Origin: Trichoplax sp. H2
Taxonomy: Eukaryota > Placozoa > Uniplacotomia > Trichoplacea
Assembly: GCA_003344405.1 (NCBI GenBank)
Contig: NOWV01000107.1
Span: 124,001-188,000 of the forward strand
Direction: 5' to 3'
Length of the DNA: 64,000 nucleotides
The position numbers were made by a program, and so were the translations under genes. Below are positions 1 through 13,500 of this stretch, one piece after another (position 1 is the first letter of the stretch; each line of letters opens with the position of its first letter). Under the pieces are notes generated by a model, which worked only from the letters and a program-made list of their open reading frames with translations, had not been told where the DNA came from and did no database searches.

Positions 1-853
1 TTTACAGTCACGTATCGCCAAGCATTTATATTGCTATGACATTCATCAATTATCTTTACGAGTATTATTGCATAATATACGGTATTATTTGATTATCATA
101 TTGTCATATTACAAGTAAGTAGTAAATTGATTACAAAAACATTATAATTTCGTAACGTACAGTACTTGTAGTTGGTAGAGTTTAGCAAATTTATAGCTTT
201 CGATTTGAAAGGGTTTTGGAAATAAGCCAGAAATGTCACTGTTGCAAAAATTTAAAATTAAATATTAGATGACGGTAATGTACTAAAAATTACGTTCTAG
301 TTTTAAAGATCTTGGCTTGTCATAGCAGATAACAATTACATCAGGTAATCTGAGAGAAATATTGGTTTTGATATTAATATTCAATACTGAACAAGAAGTA
401 CATAATATGAGAGAAAGAGAGGATTATGATGTAGTGAGATCGCTACAATAAAGCAGGGGAGGTCAAGTGCGCGAGCTTTACGAGCTAGTAAAACTACCTA
501 TTAATTAGATAGATAATAAAAGTTTTTTAAAAGATGAGAACATAGCATGAGATGTACTATAATGAGAAATAGTAGTCAGAGCATCCCACTTCTATGGTGA
601 GATTAGTCTTTGATACGACGAATTTAAATATTAATTTAGAAATATGCTAAAGTAGATGTAATATGGTAAAGTAAAAATAGACCGTATCGTTTATAGGAGC
701 ATATACTATCATGGCGATCGCTAAATTGGTATTTAACTCCTGTTGTAATATTGGTCTATTGCGTATTTAAAGTATACTTGTTGACTTAAGAAACATACAC
801 TATATAGTGCATGTCCAGTTACTTCCATACATTGTGTATTTATTCATACTTAC
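1..853. other. Intron or flank of receptor gene B, no exon seen
   Basis: AT-rich sequence between the last recognisable gene B exon (854-919) and the window edge. I found no 72-base repeat exon, 7TM exon or repeat here. Gene B must continue to the left, because its transmembrane part is not in the window. Confidence 0.5.
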
Positions 854-3800
854 AGATATTTTAGGTGAGGATGAGCACTGAAGCTGTAATTAGCATGAGT
901 AATGCTTTGAGAGATTTTCCTGATCCCAATTATTGATGGTATAAAATAAACAAAGTTTAAGTGAGTATAATGCAATTGTTTTAATCTAGATATATTCATA
1001 TATAAAAAGAGTCTTCAAAACATTATAACAAGAACTGTAATTACTTATAAAACTGTTCTTTAATACATAAACTTGGATCATCTGACAAATCAAAGACTAA
1101 CTACTTTCAATCAAACTTTCGACGATTTGTATACTTATAAGTTACTGTAATATTTTAGCAAAATAACCATAGATTACCAACTAAGTCAGAAGATCAAAAC
1201 TAAATTTATCATCGATAGATCTATTATCGACCATCGCTTCTAATTGGTGTGCTACGATGAATTCTTTATAAAACTAAATTACTTAGTGTAATCGACTAGT
1301 TATCTTGAGGTTTCGATATATTCATCGTCATAGAAAAGCTACAATGCGTACCATAAATACACTTTTGAAAAAGATACTCTCACTGAACGAGTTATTGTGA
1401 AGAATCAGATTATGAAATTTAGTAAATGTAATATTGTGTTATGATGATCATACTTGACTACGAAGCGCAAGAATCACTGTAGTTATAATTACTTGTGTAA
1501 ATTATATGCTGTGAGCTAGTTCTCTAGAATTAGTCAGTAGATGTCTATGACTAGAAGTATTTCTGCTTTAATTTGGTTGTCTAGTATACATTAACTACTA
1601 CAATGTTACGATGTTTCATTAGTGTTAGCTGTCTGGTTAAGAGTATATAAGCTCGACAGACAGTGGAGCAAGATCAATTTCCTAGTTGTTAGCGTAAAAG
1701 CAAAGACTTCTTTAATTTCTGTAAAAAAGTCAATAGAAATTGAATCCCAGAGACGTTGGGTGTTAAGAGATTAGTTTTTACGTAGTCCTTATTGCGAAGC
1801 TGTACTGTGATAGATACTTGCCTAGTCTTGTAATCAAATGTACAACTTACACTATTCTCTTACTATATTTTAATTTTAGGAATTGCTCTAATGTTTAGAC
1901 GTTCTTTAAGTTTAGAACATAGATTTTAGAAATTGTTAACTTGAAAGTTAAAATTTCAAGTAATAAAATATATATTATTTGTTAATATTTCGTACGTACG
2001 CGTGTATAGGGCAGAAATTAGGTGTTAACTACCTATATGCAATAGAGAAGTAGCTCTACTATGTTGATAAATAGGGGGCCTGTACTAACATTAGTTGGAG
2101 CTTGTTAAAGTTGGATATAGCACTAACTTCGCCATCTCTAAGGTCCATACCACTGGCATCTCTATAAAGCAATGTAGATATTATGGTTATATAATTGTTA
2201 AGAGGCATTTTGTTGCTATTACGGTTATTTTATTAATAATCAAAGGCCTGCGCTAAATCACAACTTATTGATTTATTTTATATTTCTAAAGCTATAATAG
2301 CTATAAAATTGCGCGTAATTTCTCCATTAATGAAGGTATTCATTACTGAATTACCAGATGTAGACATACTTACAGACGAAGTGTATTTCTGAAAATATGG
2401 AAGGCACCTGTACTTAAATTTGTTTGTTTATGGACTATTTCGTTACTACGAAGTATACTTTTATGATATCCAAGATAAAATGATAGAATAGTTAAGGTAT
2501 TCATTTAAAGTGATAATTTTACTTTTTTGTATAAATAAACTCTAATAGTGCATCCTAATTATTATAAGATTGCGTTCTGAATAAAAGAAAATAGTAGAAT
2601 ATAGATGCTATTGCATGTGTGTAGTACGAATGGACATGATATTGAGTATAGACGGAGATGCCTTACACCGTTTTGAATCTTTTAAAAGGTGATGCTGAAG
2701 TTAAACCATGATAATTTGATATATCGTTTCCATTAAGATATCTAAATAATGATATAGATAATCTAAATTAACTTCCTATCTCATAAATATATTTTCAGAT
2801 TTAATTTAATACGATTTCATCTAGCGTATTTTAATATGAAATTATTTAATAAAGTCGAACGAAAATTGAAATCACTTACAATACGAATAATCTTGAAAAT
2901 TTGGATAAGTCTGCTACATCCAAACTTGTTAATAAGTTGTTACTAGCAATTCTATGGTGTTGAAGAAAAATACATATTATAAATCTAATAACAATTTTAG
3001 CAATTCTTAGTCTACTTCTATTGATTTTTATATTCTTTGTATAAGGATTACAGTCATAATATGCATAACTATATGGCTGTTCTAAGTACCAGAATGTCAA
3101 GCTGGTCACTAATTGCGTTTTACAGACCATGACGTAAAGCTACTCTTTAGCACTTGTAAGTTACCGATAATCTGTGTTTTATTTTGAGTTGTAATAAATA
3201 ATCTTACAATTCTCCTAAACTGTGCCAACAGTATCTCAGTCCTTCTACATTGAATGCCTTCAAATAATTCCACCAAATGATTCTGACATATAATGTCAAT
3301 GCCATTTTAATAAATGTTACAATAAGAATTATTTACAATATGATTCGATTTATTTACAGTTACTACTTCTTCATATAAAAATTCTTTCCAATATCGTATT
3401 CCTGAACTATGATCAGTAATTACTGTGTCAATAAGTATTTATACACAACGCTGAAAAAGGTAGCGGATATAAAAACTTTATAGTGCGATAATGAATACAT
3501 AAACATGTCTGCGTATGAAATTGAGATAGAGTTGATTAAAGTATGTGCAAGAAGTAGTTCAGGAAATTTAACAGTCTTCTTCTCGCGTAAATAAATATTA
3601 GATAAAAAAGATAGGTCTGTATAAGCTGATAATTAAATTTTAATTACAGTTACACCGTTCGAGAAACGTTATAATTTGATACACATATTAACTAGCTTTT
3701 AATAAGCTCAGATTTATGATCTTTTATCGAAGAATGGAATAATTTGACATGTGTCCAGAATTAGTAAAAGTTAAGGTAATACTGAAATATAGGCTTCGAA

Positions 3801-6800
3801 CATAAGAAAATTTTTAATATGACAGATATGCTCGTATAATTATATAGTTACAGTAATTGTAGTCCACGTAAACCTTTGCATATATTTTCATCAAATTCTT
3901 CAAAATAGTTATTGCCTAAATGCCTTCGCATCAAAATAGGGAAAGTATTCCCAAATAAAATTTATTTATACGAGTATCTATTTTTGAAGTCGATAGGTAA
4001 TAAAACAATTGACCAGAATACTTACAATTTCGAAATATATGGCGTGCTTAAAAAAATACCATTTGGTAAACGAGTTAAATTGTTGCGTTTTAAAAACCTG
4101 ATTTAATGCAATATAAACATTTTATTTTTCGGTGATAAAAGGCATTTTTTCATATGATTTAGATCAAACTTATCGCTCTTTTCAATTATAGTTGCATAAA
4201 GTATTTAAAATGCAATAATATGAGGGCCATTTACAATTCTCGAAGTGAGCGTAGTCCATAAAATGTTCGGTTTGTCAGGACACTGAGCGTGTTATTAGAT
4301 AAGTCGCTGAAATAGATAAATTTAAAATTGGCTTTATTACGGAATATTAAGATGGTATCAATATCAGTTTTAGGTATCTTAAAATAGTATTAAATATAGT
4401 TATGAAGTAAATAACTAATTGAAAAGCTACTAAATAAGAATCACGGACTAAAGCTCCTACAATGCTAAAATTTAATGTTAATCCGTTATTTTTGTAAGTT
4501 GTTGAATATTTTAGTATTAATTCGATACAGGTGCATAATATCGACTTTAAACTACGAGTAAAATTTATTTTAATCTGCTATGACACTATTGTAGTGAGAA
4601 CTGTTCCTATCCCTACGGCAGTAATAATTGTAGCGGATAAAAGCTTTATTACTAAATAATTATTATAGAATATTACGACAATTAAAACATTATTGATGAA
4701 TATTACGGCCGTAAACATAAACAAGGTAAAAAAATGCACTACTAGATCCAAAACTGAATTCCGTATTCAAAGAGACTGACTTATTGACAAACATGCTTAG
4801 TAAAACGTTCTTCCAGGTCAAGTTCTCTCAGACTACAATCGAAATCTATTTCATAGAATTCCGTAACCGGCTCTCACATTTAGCATGGCATCTTATAACA
4901 TGGAGTTCCAAGTGAGGTTTGATTGTTATCTCTGACGCTCTAATAGCATTCGACAATCTTATCGTCTTAATATCTGTAATACCTTTGACACCACTAAACT
5001 AGCTATTTATCGTCAGGGGTATACATCTTACAGTAGAACATATTTTTTCCGCGTATACTACAAATTTGATGAGCTTTGCCTCATTGATGTTACTATAAAG
5101 CAACATCGATTTATGATATTACTATGAAATATAATGATAGAAGTTCTCTAAATGTCCCTTTAATAGTAGTCGTTATACTATTTTGTAGAGCCTATTTTCC
5201 TATATAGATTAAAAACTTGTTGAACTTTGCCTCACTGATGATACGATATGGTAATATTGATTCATGATATTNNNNNNNNNNNNNNNNNNNNGTCAGTATT
5301 TAGCTAATGGATCATATTGGTAAGCATAATTGAAATTAAGAATGTTAATGTCTAGATTGCTAGACGACAAAAGGCATAATTGTATTTGCAATTAATTAGT
5401 AGAGCCTATATACAGTAGATATTAATAATGACGATACGTTAGCACCCGCTACGTACGCGCGATTATCATGCATTTATCGTGCGATTATCGCGCATTTATC
5501 GTGTGATTATCGCGCATTTATCGTGCGATTATCGCGCATTTATCGTGTGACTATCGCGCACTTATCGTGCGATTATCGCGTATACAAATCATATAAATCT
5601 TATATTATCAAGTTACTATGTGTGCATGTTACGGTACGAACTACCGTGAAGAAATAGCTATCTAAATTTGGTTAATATAATATAATGATATTATATTACA
5701 ACTAGTTATTTACTATAGGAATTACTCTAATTATAAATGTGTTACAGTAAATTTAATGCTGTACTGTAATGTGCTCTGAAATGATTCTGTGAATGGACAT
5801 ATTGTAGTCCGATTGTGAAAAACTAGTTATCTCACCTAAGTATTTTTATAAGATGACTTGTGAATGTTAGCTACTGTAGAAGGGTATATAAGCCCGTCAG
5901 ATAGTTGAATAAAGCAGTTCTCAATTGTATAGTTGTTTTAACGTAGAATCAAAGGCGTCTAAATTCTTGTGAGTAGGAATACTGAATCCCGGAGACTATA
6001 GAGATTTAAAGGTTTGTTTTACGTTATCCTTGTCACGAAGCTAGTTTGTGACAGTGCACCATAAATTTAGTGGAATGGTATGAAAGGACGAGCGAATGCT
6101 CAGTTCCTAAGTTCCTTATTAGATCGTGTACGAGATGGTACTCGGCTACTCTACTAATAAAAACTATACTAATCTTTTAGAACAGTCTTATCCCTGTGTG
6201 ACCGAAAGTAGTAAAGAACTACCTACCACACAGTAGATCTCCAGGTGTAGTGGAGCAAGGCATAAGTAATCTATTAGTTTAGTGTAGTAGTTCGCAACAT
6301 AAGTTTGTGACAAACATATTTTTTCCGTGTATACTACAAATTTGATGAGCTTTGCCTCACTGATGTTACTATATAGCAACATCGATTTATGATATTACTA
6401 TGAAATATAATGATAGAAGTTCTCTAAATGTCCCTTTACAAGTAGTCGTTATACTATTTTGTAGAGCCTATTTTCCTATATAGATTAAAAACTTGTTGAA
6501 CTTTGCCTCACTGATGATACGATATGGTAATATTGATTCATGATATTACTAAAATTTACATTAAATATAACAAACGAAGTTCTCTAAATGCACCATCGCA
6601 AATACTTCTTATTCCGTTTGAAAACAAACGCCTTAAAAAATAGAAAAATCAGATAATACGTTGTCTCGTTAATTAGTGGTTGCAATTCGTAATTACAAAC
6701 ATCAACATCCCTTACAATCTTCGCAATCGAGGTAAATGAGAAAAAACACCACATTCGACTCTAGGTAATGATTGATAAGCGAAATCACTGGATAATAAAA

Positions 6801-9800
6801 TACAAGCAAATGATGGCAAATGTTAATGCAGTATACAGTGAGCCTTAAATGCCTTATTATTAGCGAGTTACTTAGTAAAAAAATTGTGCCGATAATATAT
6901 AGGTATGTTAAATTTTTCTGTCGCGACAATTACACAAATTCAATGTTTATCTATAATACTGTCCTTTCTATTTGATATTTACAGTATTGTCAGCCTTGGA
7001 TGACGAAAAGCTCCCATAGCTATTTTGTTAATCTTATTATTGATGAAGAAACTGAAATTGTTTCAAGAGAAATTTTAGATTACAGTAGAGAAGTTGATTA
7101 ATTAGGCAAGTACCAAATAATTAAAAGTAGGAGCGGCGCTAATTTTCTAATATATAACACTTATTTAATTTAAACTTTGCCTTCCGTATAAAATTGGCAT
7201 CTCAGATAAAATATTGCTGGTTATTGCTTGAATTGGATTTTGTCTAAGATTTCTAAAATTTTCGATAAGGTAGAGAGTTTAATACATTTAATTACCGATG
7301 ATACCAGCTTAATCGTGACTGCTGCAATGTAATATAGGTACTAGCGAAACAAATTTAAAATTTAGTACATGTCTACGCGACTAGATTTGAAATCGTATAG
7401 TTATTGTTTCATAACATTATAAAATTCTAACATATGCGTTATTATATAATAAGTAGAAATAACGCTACAAGGTGAATATTACTGTTCTAGAAGAGCAGTA
7501 GAAATAGATAGAGTAAACTATTAAAATTGTGTTACAAGAAGATGGATTATTAAGTGGCAATAAATATATATTTCTGTTATCACTATACGAGAATTCTTCG
7601 ACTTACAAAATTCGAAGACCACGTAAACCGCGAAAAGTCTCTTTAGTAATATTTAGAATGTTGTTGAAGTCCAAATTTCTACACTCAACGTTTTAAGCAG
7701 TTGCTTAAATGCACAAAATTGTAATTGGAGCTAACAAAATTGCTACATTAACGTAATTCACATACATATCTTGTAACCGGTGAGAATTTTTGAAGGTTCC
7801 ATTAGGAAGATTTCGAATATACGCACCTTCAAAATTCCTAAAATTATCAAAACATAATTAGCCTCGTAAACGCGTATTATATCACAGTATAGATATATTT
7901 ATTTGCTAAAGCAATTTATAGAGAAACGGGTAGTTACTTTCGGTATTGCTTGTTTAACGATGAAATTGTTAACAAATGCTGGTAGTTATATCGACTTAAG
8001 TGATTAGTTTTCAGTTTAGATATTTACACTATTTTTAATGTCTAACTTACAATGACAGGAGATTGGGTAATGCTTGCAAGAAGCCGTCATCCAAAGAATA
8101 TACTAACGTATGTAGAAGTTTTCTGAAATATTGCCAATGTTTTGTTGTATGAGATAAACAAGCTAATATCTTACTAAAACAATTTTTTATAGTATACGCT
8201 CGTAAATGTCACACATGTATTTATGCTAGCACGTATACTGACGGAATCTAGTTAAGAATAAATTAATTCAAATCATAATGCTTTAATCTCGAATTCTTTT
8301 GTTTATAATAAAGTGCTGCTGAAGCTAAGTCTTCTATTGATTTTTAGATTATAATTTAGTAGTTTGAACTTATATTAATCAGAAAAAATCAATCATCAGT
8401 ATTAAAATTTTTCTCACAAATATTGTAGGCGTTGCAAACACTTAAAGGCCGTCCGAGGTAAGGAGTGGAGAGGGTTGTTTGATAGATGGCTGTTATACAA
8501 GATCAGAAAAATTAATTTACTAACATTACTAAAGACTATATCGACTGTATAAATTTTAATGATATTAGTCATAAGAATTTAGTAAATCAATAATTTAGCT
8601 ATGTTTTAAGTATCTTACAGAAATTTTAATCTTTCCATTCCGCTAAAGGCATGCTCCTCAAGTTTTTTAATGCGGTTTAGTGTCAAGTCTCTAGATTTAA
8701 CGATATAAATGCCGTTAGCGATGTAGGTAGAAGCTTCAAGTGGATAGTATTTTTTTACGAAATAATCACCCTTTCTTTAATCTTAGAAGATTGTAATCTG
8801 TAGCCAGGCTTGCTTGATTTATGTTAACTATTTTAGCTTATTAATTAAAAGCTAATGAACTCTTTGCTGACATGCTACACAGCTTTTATACTACCATACC
8901 TTCTATAAGCTCTCTATTATCGAGTATGACCAAGATACTTAATGATGCAATAAATACGTAATTCACAATATAGTCAATGAAATTAGATATAACGATGGAA
9001 AATAAAAGCATTTATAAAGGGTATATTATTAGTCTGTACATTTGCTATATGATTTTAAAAAAATACTTTAGTTTTGAAACGGATAAAGTGACTCTTAAAG
9101 GTTCATTGATACTACAATTTTGATGACATACAGTTTTAGCAGGACCTTCTGATGCTTGAATAGATAGTTTGGGATTATTTTTAAGTAGTTATCAGCCATC
9201 TGCCTAATATGCAATACCAAAAGTAAAGATGAATGGTGGTATGTTATGATAATGTCATTTAAGACTGCATTCTACGTTTTTAAAAGTATTCTTATTCACA
9301 GCCTTTCAGATACTGGAAAGAATCCTACAAGTTTTATGGAGTAATTAAAACAATCCTACTTATTGGGAATAAAGCTGTACGGTAGATAATGAGAAATGAA
9401 AAATAGAAGTATCGATAAATCGCTACCGTACAAGAGTCGCAGATTTGGCAGGTTCTGAAGTGCTTCTGATAAATTCTCATTTGTAATCATATTATCTTTG
9501 ATATTGCTAGAGTTTAGTAAAAAAAGTATGATTAAAGAGGTCGCTATCAAAAATATGATAAATATATAAGTCGGTCTATAATTGGTATATTCCAATCTAT
9601 TATCAAGTTTAAGATTATAGTACTTGTAGTTTTATTTACAGTGCAATAATCCAGGGTTGTGTAACGTTGGGATCAATTGGAAATTTTATATAGTAGTTAT
9701 CCTGAAACGAACTATATATGAAATTTATTCCAAAAATTTAGGCATGATAAGTTTTAAGTAATATTTCTTTCTAAACTTTGTTATTGTAACTAGAAAGGAG

Positions 9801-10568
9801 TTTTATTGGCGCCACTTGCTTTGCTATAAATCAGAGCAGAAATAATGATCATGTTACTAACACGTGCTGGTATGGAATCATCATTCGCTTGATGCTTTTA
9901 GTCCTGCGACCACTCTCACACTTCATATAACTTAAGCCACATACGCATCCGGCAATACATGGAAGTTTAACTAAATAACCAATAGAATTTTATTAATTTA
10001 TATATTATGATTACAAGTCGACAATGATAGCCTTAGGAGATTAAGTTAACCAGATAGTCTATAATATATAGTCAGTTAACTACTGAACCAGTTTTAGGGC
10101 TACCTAACTTATATTAGAAATCAATCGCTGAAATCTATCAAATAATTTTACTATCGGTTAATGGATACGATATATGGCACTTTTAATCACTTAAAAAAGA
10201 ATATTTGCATTACAGTTTGTGTTGGAATCGAATTAGTATTGTTACTTTAATCTATTTAATGAAGCTATACATTTATCTCTCCTTAATTTTGTTGCATCTT
10301 AGAGAAGAATTTTAATTTACTGAAGTTAAAGTTTCGAAATTGAATGGTTACTTTCGATTCTTACCGCAGCTTGCGTTTTGTGTTGATTGCGTTCGTGTAT
10401 CGAATTTCCATAAGGGGCAGGTTAAAGGCTTGCATACTATATTGCCATAATAGGCATAAGAGTCAGCCAATATACTTTAATCGTAGATATTGTACTTATT
10501 CGTGCTGTATAAACTTACATTGTGTATATACGATTCCATCGTTTAATGAACATGAATTTCCTTTGCAA
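854..10568 (-). CDS. LRR-receptor gene B, LGR-type GPCR ectodomain (partial, 3' end off window)
   Basis: Eleven minus-strand exons form the front of a leucine-rich-repeat receptor: 10519-10568 (Cys-containing linker), 9862-9970 (LRR N-cap), then single-LRR exons 8619-8690, 8051-8122, 7607-7678, 6716-6787, 6560-6631, 4026-4097, 2880-2951, 2374-2445 and 854-919. Repeat exons start with one base and end with two (phase 2-2), the LGR pattern. The best repeat reads DLTLNRIKKLEEHAFSGMER. The N-cap is 109 bases, the same length as gene A's, with the shared core LPCIAGC.CG..YM.C. Exon 854-919 (66 bases, N-Y-S-F-S motif) matches gene A exon 34240-34305, so A and B are tandem paralogues. The 7TM domain would lie left of the window, so calling it a GPCR is inference from gene A. 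The true 5' exons (signal peptide) were not found. Confidence 0.75.
1437..1812. mobile_element. Diverged LTR-like copy, family 1
   Basis: It shares with the LTR at 5627-6053, in order, the blocks GTTAGCT, a GTATATAAGC TATA box, TGAATCCC.GAGAC, ACGTA.TCCTT and GCGAAGCT...TGTGA. No target-site duplication was found and the ends are approximate, so it is probably an old copy. Confidence 0.45.
5037..5271. repeat. Duplicated segment, copy 1 (empty-site haplotype)
   Basis: This 235-bp stretch is almost identical to 6313-6547. It ends exactly at the 20-N gap. Its start, AACAT, is the intact target that in copy 2 directly follows an LTR end. This looks like two alleles placed one after the other rather than a biological duplication. 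Confidence 0.75.
5272..5291. other. Assembly gap (20 N)
   Basis: A run of 20 N separates the two copies of a 235-bp duplicated segment. Confidence 0.99.
5457..5581. repeat. 22-bp tandem repeat
   Basis: About six units of CGATTATCGCGCATTTATCGTG with single-base variants alternate CGCG-rich and AT-rich halves. They lie inside the inserted element of gene B's intron. Confidence 0.8.
5627..6053. mobile_element. Solo LTR, family 1, with GTGCA target duplication
   Basis: The 427-bp element begins TGTTACGG and ends TTTGTGACA (TG...CA, short inverted ends). GTGCA flanks both sides (5622-5626 and 6054-6058). A TATA box (GTATATAAGC) lies about two thirds along. It is highly similar to 23898-24340. 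No internal coding region is present, so it is a solo LTR. Confidence 0.85.
6313..6547. repeat. Duplicated segment, copy 2 (LTR-bearing haplotype)
   Basis: This is the second copy of 5037-5271, directly after an LTR end and continuing without a gap into real gene B exon 6560-6631. Both copies also hold a decayed relative of that LRR exon (about 6401-6469 here). Confidence 0.75.
6401..6469 (-). pseudogene. Decayed duplicate of an LRR exon
   Basis: On the minus strand this reads ALQNSITTTCKGTFREL, clearly related to the live exon 6560-6631 (S-N-G-I-R-S-I-C-D-G-A-F-R-E-L). Flanking intron bases are also similar, so exon plus intron was tandemly copied. With the available splice sites the required phase-2 frame hits a stop, so it cannot be spliced in like its neighbours. 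Confidence 0.6.
9862..9970 (-). CDS. Gene B LRR N-terminal cap exon
   Basis: The exon has acceptor TTTAG and donor GTTAGT and ends in phase 2, which fits the following LRR exon. Its translation contains KLPCIAGCVCGLSYMKC and ends with a basic stretch and IPYQHV. The C-x3-C-x-C-x6-C spacing is the LRRNT cap that closes the hydrophobic core at the start of an LRR solenoid. Its twin at 42386-42494 has the same length, phase and cysteine spacing. The preceding exon 10519-10568 ends in a T that joins the first two bases here to make a phenylalanine codon. Confidence 0.85.
10519..10568 (-). CDS. Gene B small Cys exon before the LRR cap
   Basis: This 50-base exon lies between an ACCAG acceptor and a GTAAGT donor and encodes CKGNSCSLNDGIVYTQ. 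Its 3' phase joins exactly to the LRR cap exon 9862-9970. It is too short to name a domain. The exon before it was not found. It could be part of an LDLa or EGF-like module, but this cannot be decided from sixteen residues. Confidence 0.55.
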
Positions 10569-13500
10569 CTGGTTACACTATTTTGAACTGCTGTGGCATT
10601 AATTGGAGCTAAAATTTAAAGCAAATTTCAGAAATGGACTATTGTAAGCCTTGAAATAATTGCCTTGGATTAAAAATATCTATGTGTACGGTTTTACTCT
10701 AAACTGGGTAACGCTAGTAGGTACAATCTCACTTAGAATTAATAGATACCACGCACTTTAGAAATAATTTTTTGTAACTTATTAAAATATGCAGCACTGC
10801 TAGAGTGTCTATTCACTCGATAGTGTTTTTATCTTAAATTGATTTCAGTAGCATATCGAAAAATAGACCACATAAACCAATGAAAAATTAATGTTGATAT
10901 TATCTACATTGTATGTATAGTAGATAATAAGTTAGGTTAATTGTTGTAAGAAGACAATTTCGTTTTACTTAAAGTAAAAAGAAGAGGAAGCTATGATTTC
11001 ATTGACTTAGTATAATGAAAAGTTAGTGATGACTACTTGTGGTCCTGATGAATAAATCACAGTGTCTTATTGTACTTATGACGTAATAGCTAATAAAGGA
11101 CATCATTCTTGAATAAGTATTATCATATTAATAGAAATTTTTTTATGAGGTAAAAAGAAGTAAACGCATTTATTGTCGATGAATATTAAAGATCGCTATT
11201 GCATTATTAATTAATTTGATGAAATGTTCTGCTGAAAAATTTTAGAGCAAATTTATAATATCTTTCCAATAATCATCTAGTAATAATGACTCAGTATGCA
11301 TTTCACAGGAGAAATTAGATATAAAGTATAAACTGGAAATGACCGCTTAGTAAATGGAGAAAAACGGTAAAAGTTGTTATGATATTATGAATGTTGAATA
11401 GTTTTATTAGTGTCAGAAAACCATCGCTCACATACATACCTCTAGTAAGACTAAACTATGGATCTAAGCATTGAAATTTGCACTAATTCATGCCTTCATT
11501 GAAATTGCTCTAACATTTGAATATGGCTATTTTAGAACATATCCGTAAGAAAAAATTGTCTTGTTGAGTAGTATAAGACATACAGTACTGTAATACTGCA
11601 GTTTGAGCCTTCAAATATTCATACTTTTGGGCAGTGATGATGTAAAAATTTGACAGATATTACGTCCAGCTGTAGTTGTAACAATATTAGCGCAGATAAA
11701 CCTACTTTGATTTAGTTGCCTAAAATTGTCTTGGTAAAGCTGTATTAATAACCTAATTCATGCATCATAGGCCGTATAACAAGTTAGCGAAGATTCGATA
11801 TAAATTCGTTGAAGTAATGTTCAGCCCGCAAATTCTATTTGCAATCATTCTCTCTGATATTAACTTTATCCTGTTTATTACTTGTAAGTTTCATAAAACC
11901 TCGATTACGGTTATGTCGGCATCATGTTACCAATGAAAATTTGTAAAATGGAAGTTAACACTACCAGAAAATTCGACACATTCTAGGATTACTGTCTGGC
12001 TCCTGTCCTCAACACTTTATCTATGAAGTACAACACTATACTGGCAGTCCTTCCATCGTCAGGAAGCCGTTACTTCATCTCTTATAGTCTAAAACTTTCA
12101 TTCTAAACTATACTGAGAAATCAGCTAATGTATGGTGATATCGCATGAACATTCATGATCAGCGCTTAGATTACATTATAAAGTATGCTAATATCTATAG
12201 AAAAGCATATAAAACATCATAGATAAATCACTATCAGTACATTCTTGGATAAGTTATTTTATGATAGCTCTATACGTTTTTTTTCATGCTACTAACTATA
12301 ATAAGACGACTATGTTTTTTCACCTAAATTATTCTTGGTAATCTTTGCTGATACAATAAACTCGTATATTCATTACAAACTTCTATTTCAAATAGTCTTA
12401 CCACATCCAATTTCATCATATTGATTTTTACAATCGACTTGACAGTCGCAAAATTGTTCGAGTTGTATGTTTTGCACGGTATTGCCGCAGTGTAGAGCGT
12501 TCGCAACTAGAGCAATTTACGAATATTTCATAAATAAAGACTGAAGTACATCTAAAGATGGGTCAAATACTCATTCTTATTTAACCAACTGAAATATTTT
12601 TACCGTGGTTATAAATCAGGGCTATAGCAAATAATATCAACCATTGATCAATATGACCTAGCGCCATGTTACTTCAAGTATTTACCAATACTAATGCTTG
12701 GATTGAAACGGTTGATAAGCAAACGGAAAAGTATATGTGTATGCAGAATTTATTAGGTAATATCAATAAATTGGCTAGAAGGTCACCACAATAACATTGC
12801 GAGCCAGTGGGCGAACTTGACATATGATGTAATAAACGGTGGAAATAAATTATCCACAGAAAGTTGGTATCATTATACTGTAATTAGGTCAAATATTACA
12901 GACTGTTTTGAGTAGGATGGTTCCGGATTTGCAACAGTTATAACGTTGCTATTTTAGTTTTGGGAATTATGGAACCTAATCAAAGCCACTATTGTCTATA
13001 ATGATAATTGTACTTAAATAAATATTTTGAAATGATAAAAATAAAAGTTATGTTTCGTAGCAACTAACCTGCGCGTCGTCAATGCTTTAGAATACTGACT
13101 TGTGATGTTATAACCTCAGTATACAGTTATAATTCTGTATTGCAACTCAGATTTTATACCAGTAGAGCAATATTCTTTATATAATGAACCGAGACACGAG
13201 ACAAAACTCAAATCTGTAATCACTCATTACTTTATTCACGATAGATCTTATTCATTGGAGAAATTCTCCACATATAAGCAAATTATTAATATTGTCTCTA
13301 GTCTCCGTTCGATTTCGAAATATTAGTAAGTACATAAAGAGTTTCTTCTACATTGTTCTAATTTTTTTAAATTGGTCATTTATTTATTATTTTTAATATC
13401 AAAATATGCTAATGATTAGTTTTTAATAGGTTGATATGAATAACCTACATCATTAAATGTGTCTGGGCTTTCTAAGTGTATCATTATTCTAAGGGCGTAC

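Larger units (their letters stand above)
5292..6312. mobile_element. Inserted element with nested solo LTR in gene B intron
   Basis: The right end GTTTGTGACA is the family 1 LTR terminus. It is followed by AACAT (6313-6317), which matches the uninterrupted site at 5037-5041. The left end is lost in the gap. Inside are a 22-bp tandem repeat (about 5457-5581) and a complete solo LTR (5627-6053), so insertions are nested. No coding remnant was recognised. Confidence 0.6.

Noticed and set aside
3350-3420. Possible LRR exon after a TTTAC donor (minus)
   Set aside because: The phase-2 frame contains a stop and no LRR pattern is present.
10344-10586. 80-codon plus-strand frame with several cysteines
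   Set aside because: The minus strand here holds gene B exon 10519-10568 with exact splice phase, while the plus frame has no recognisable domain.
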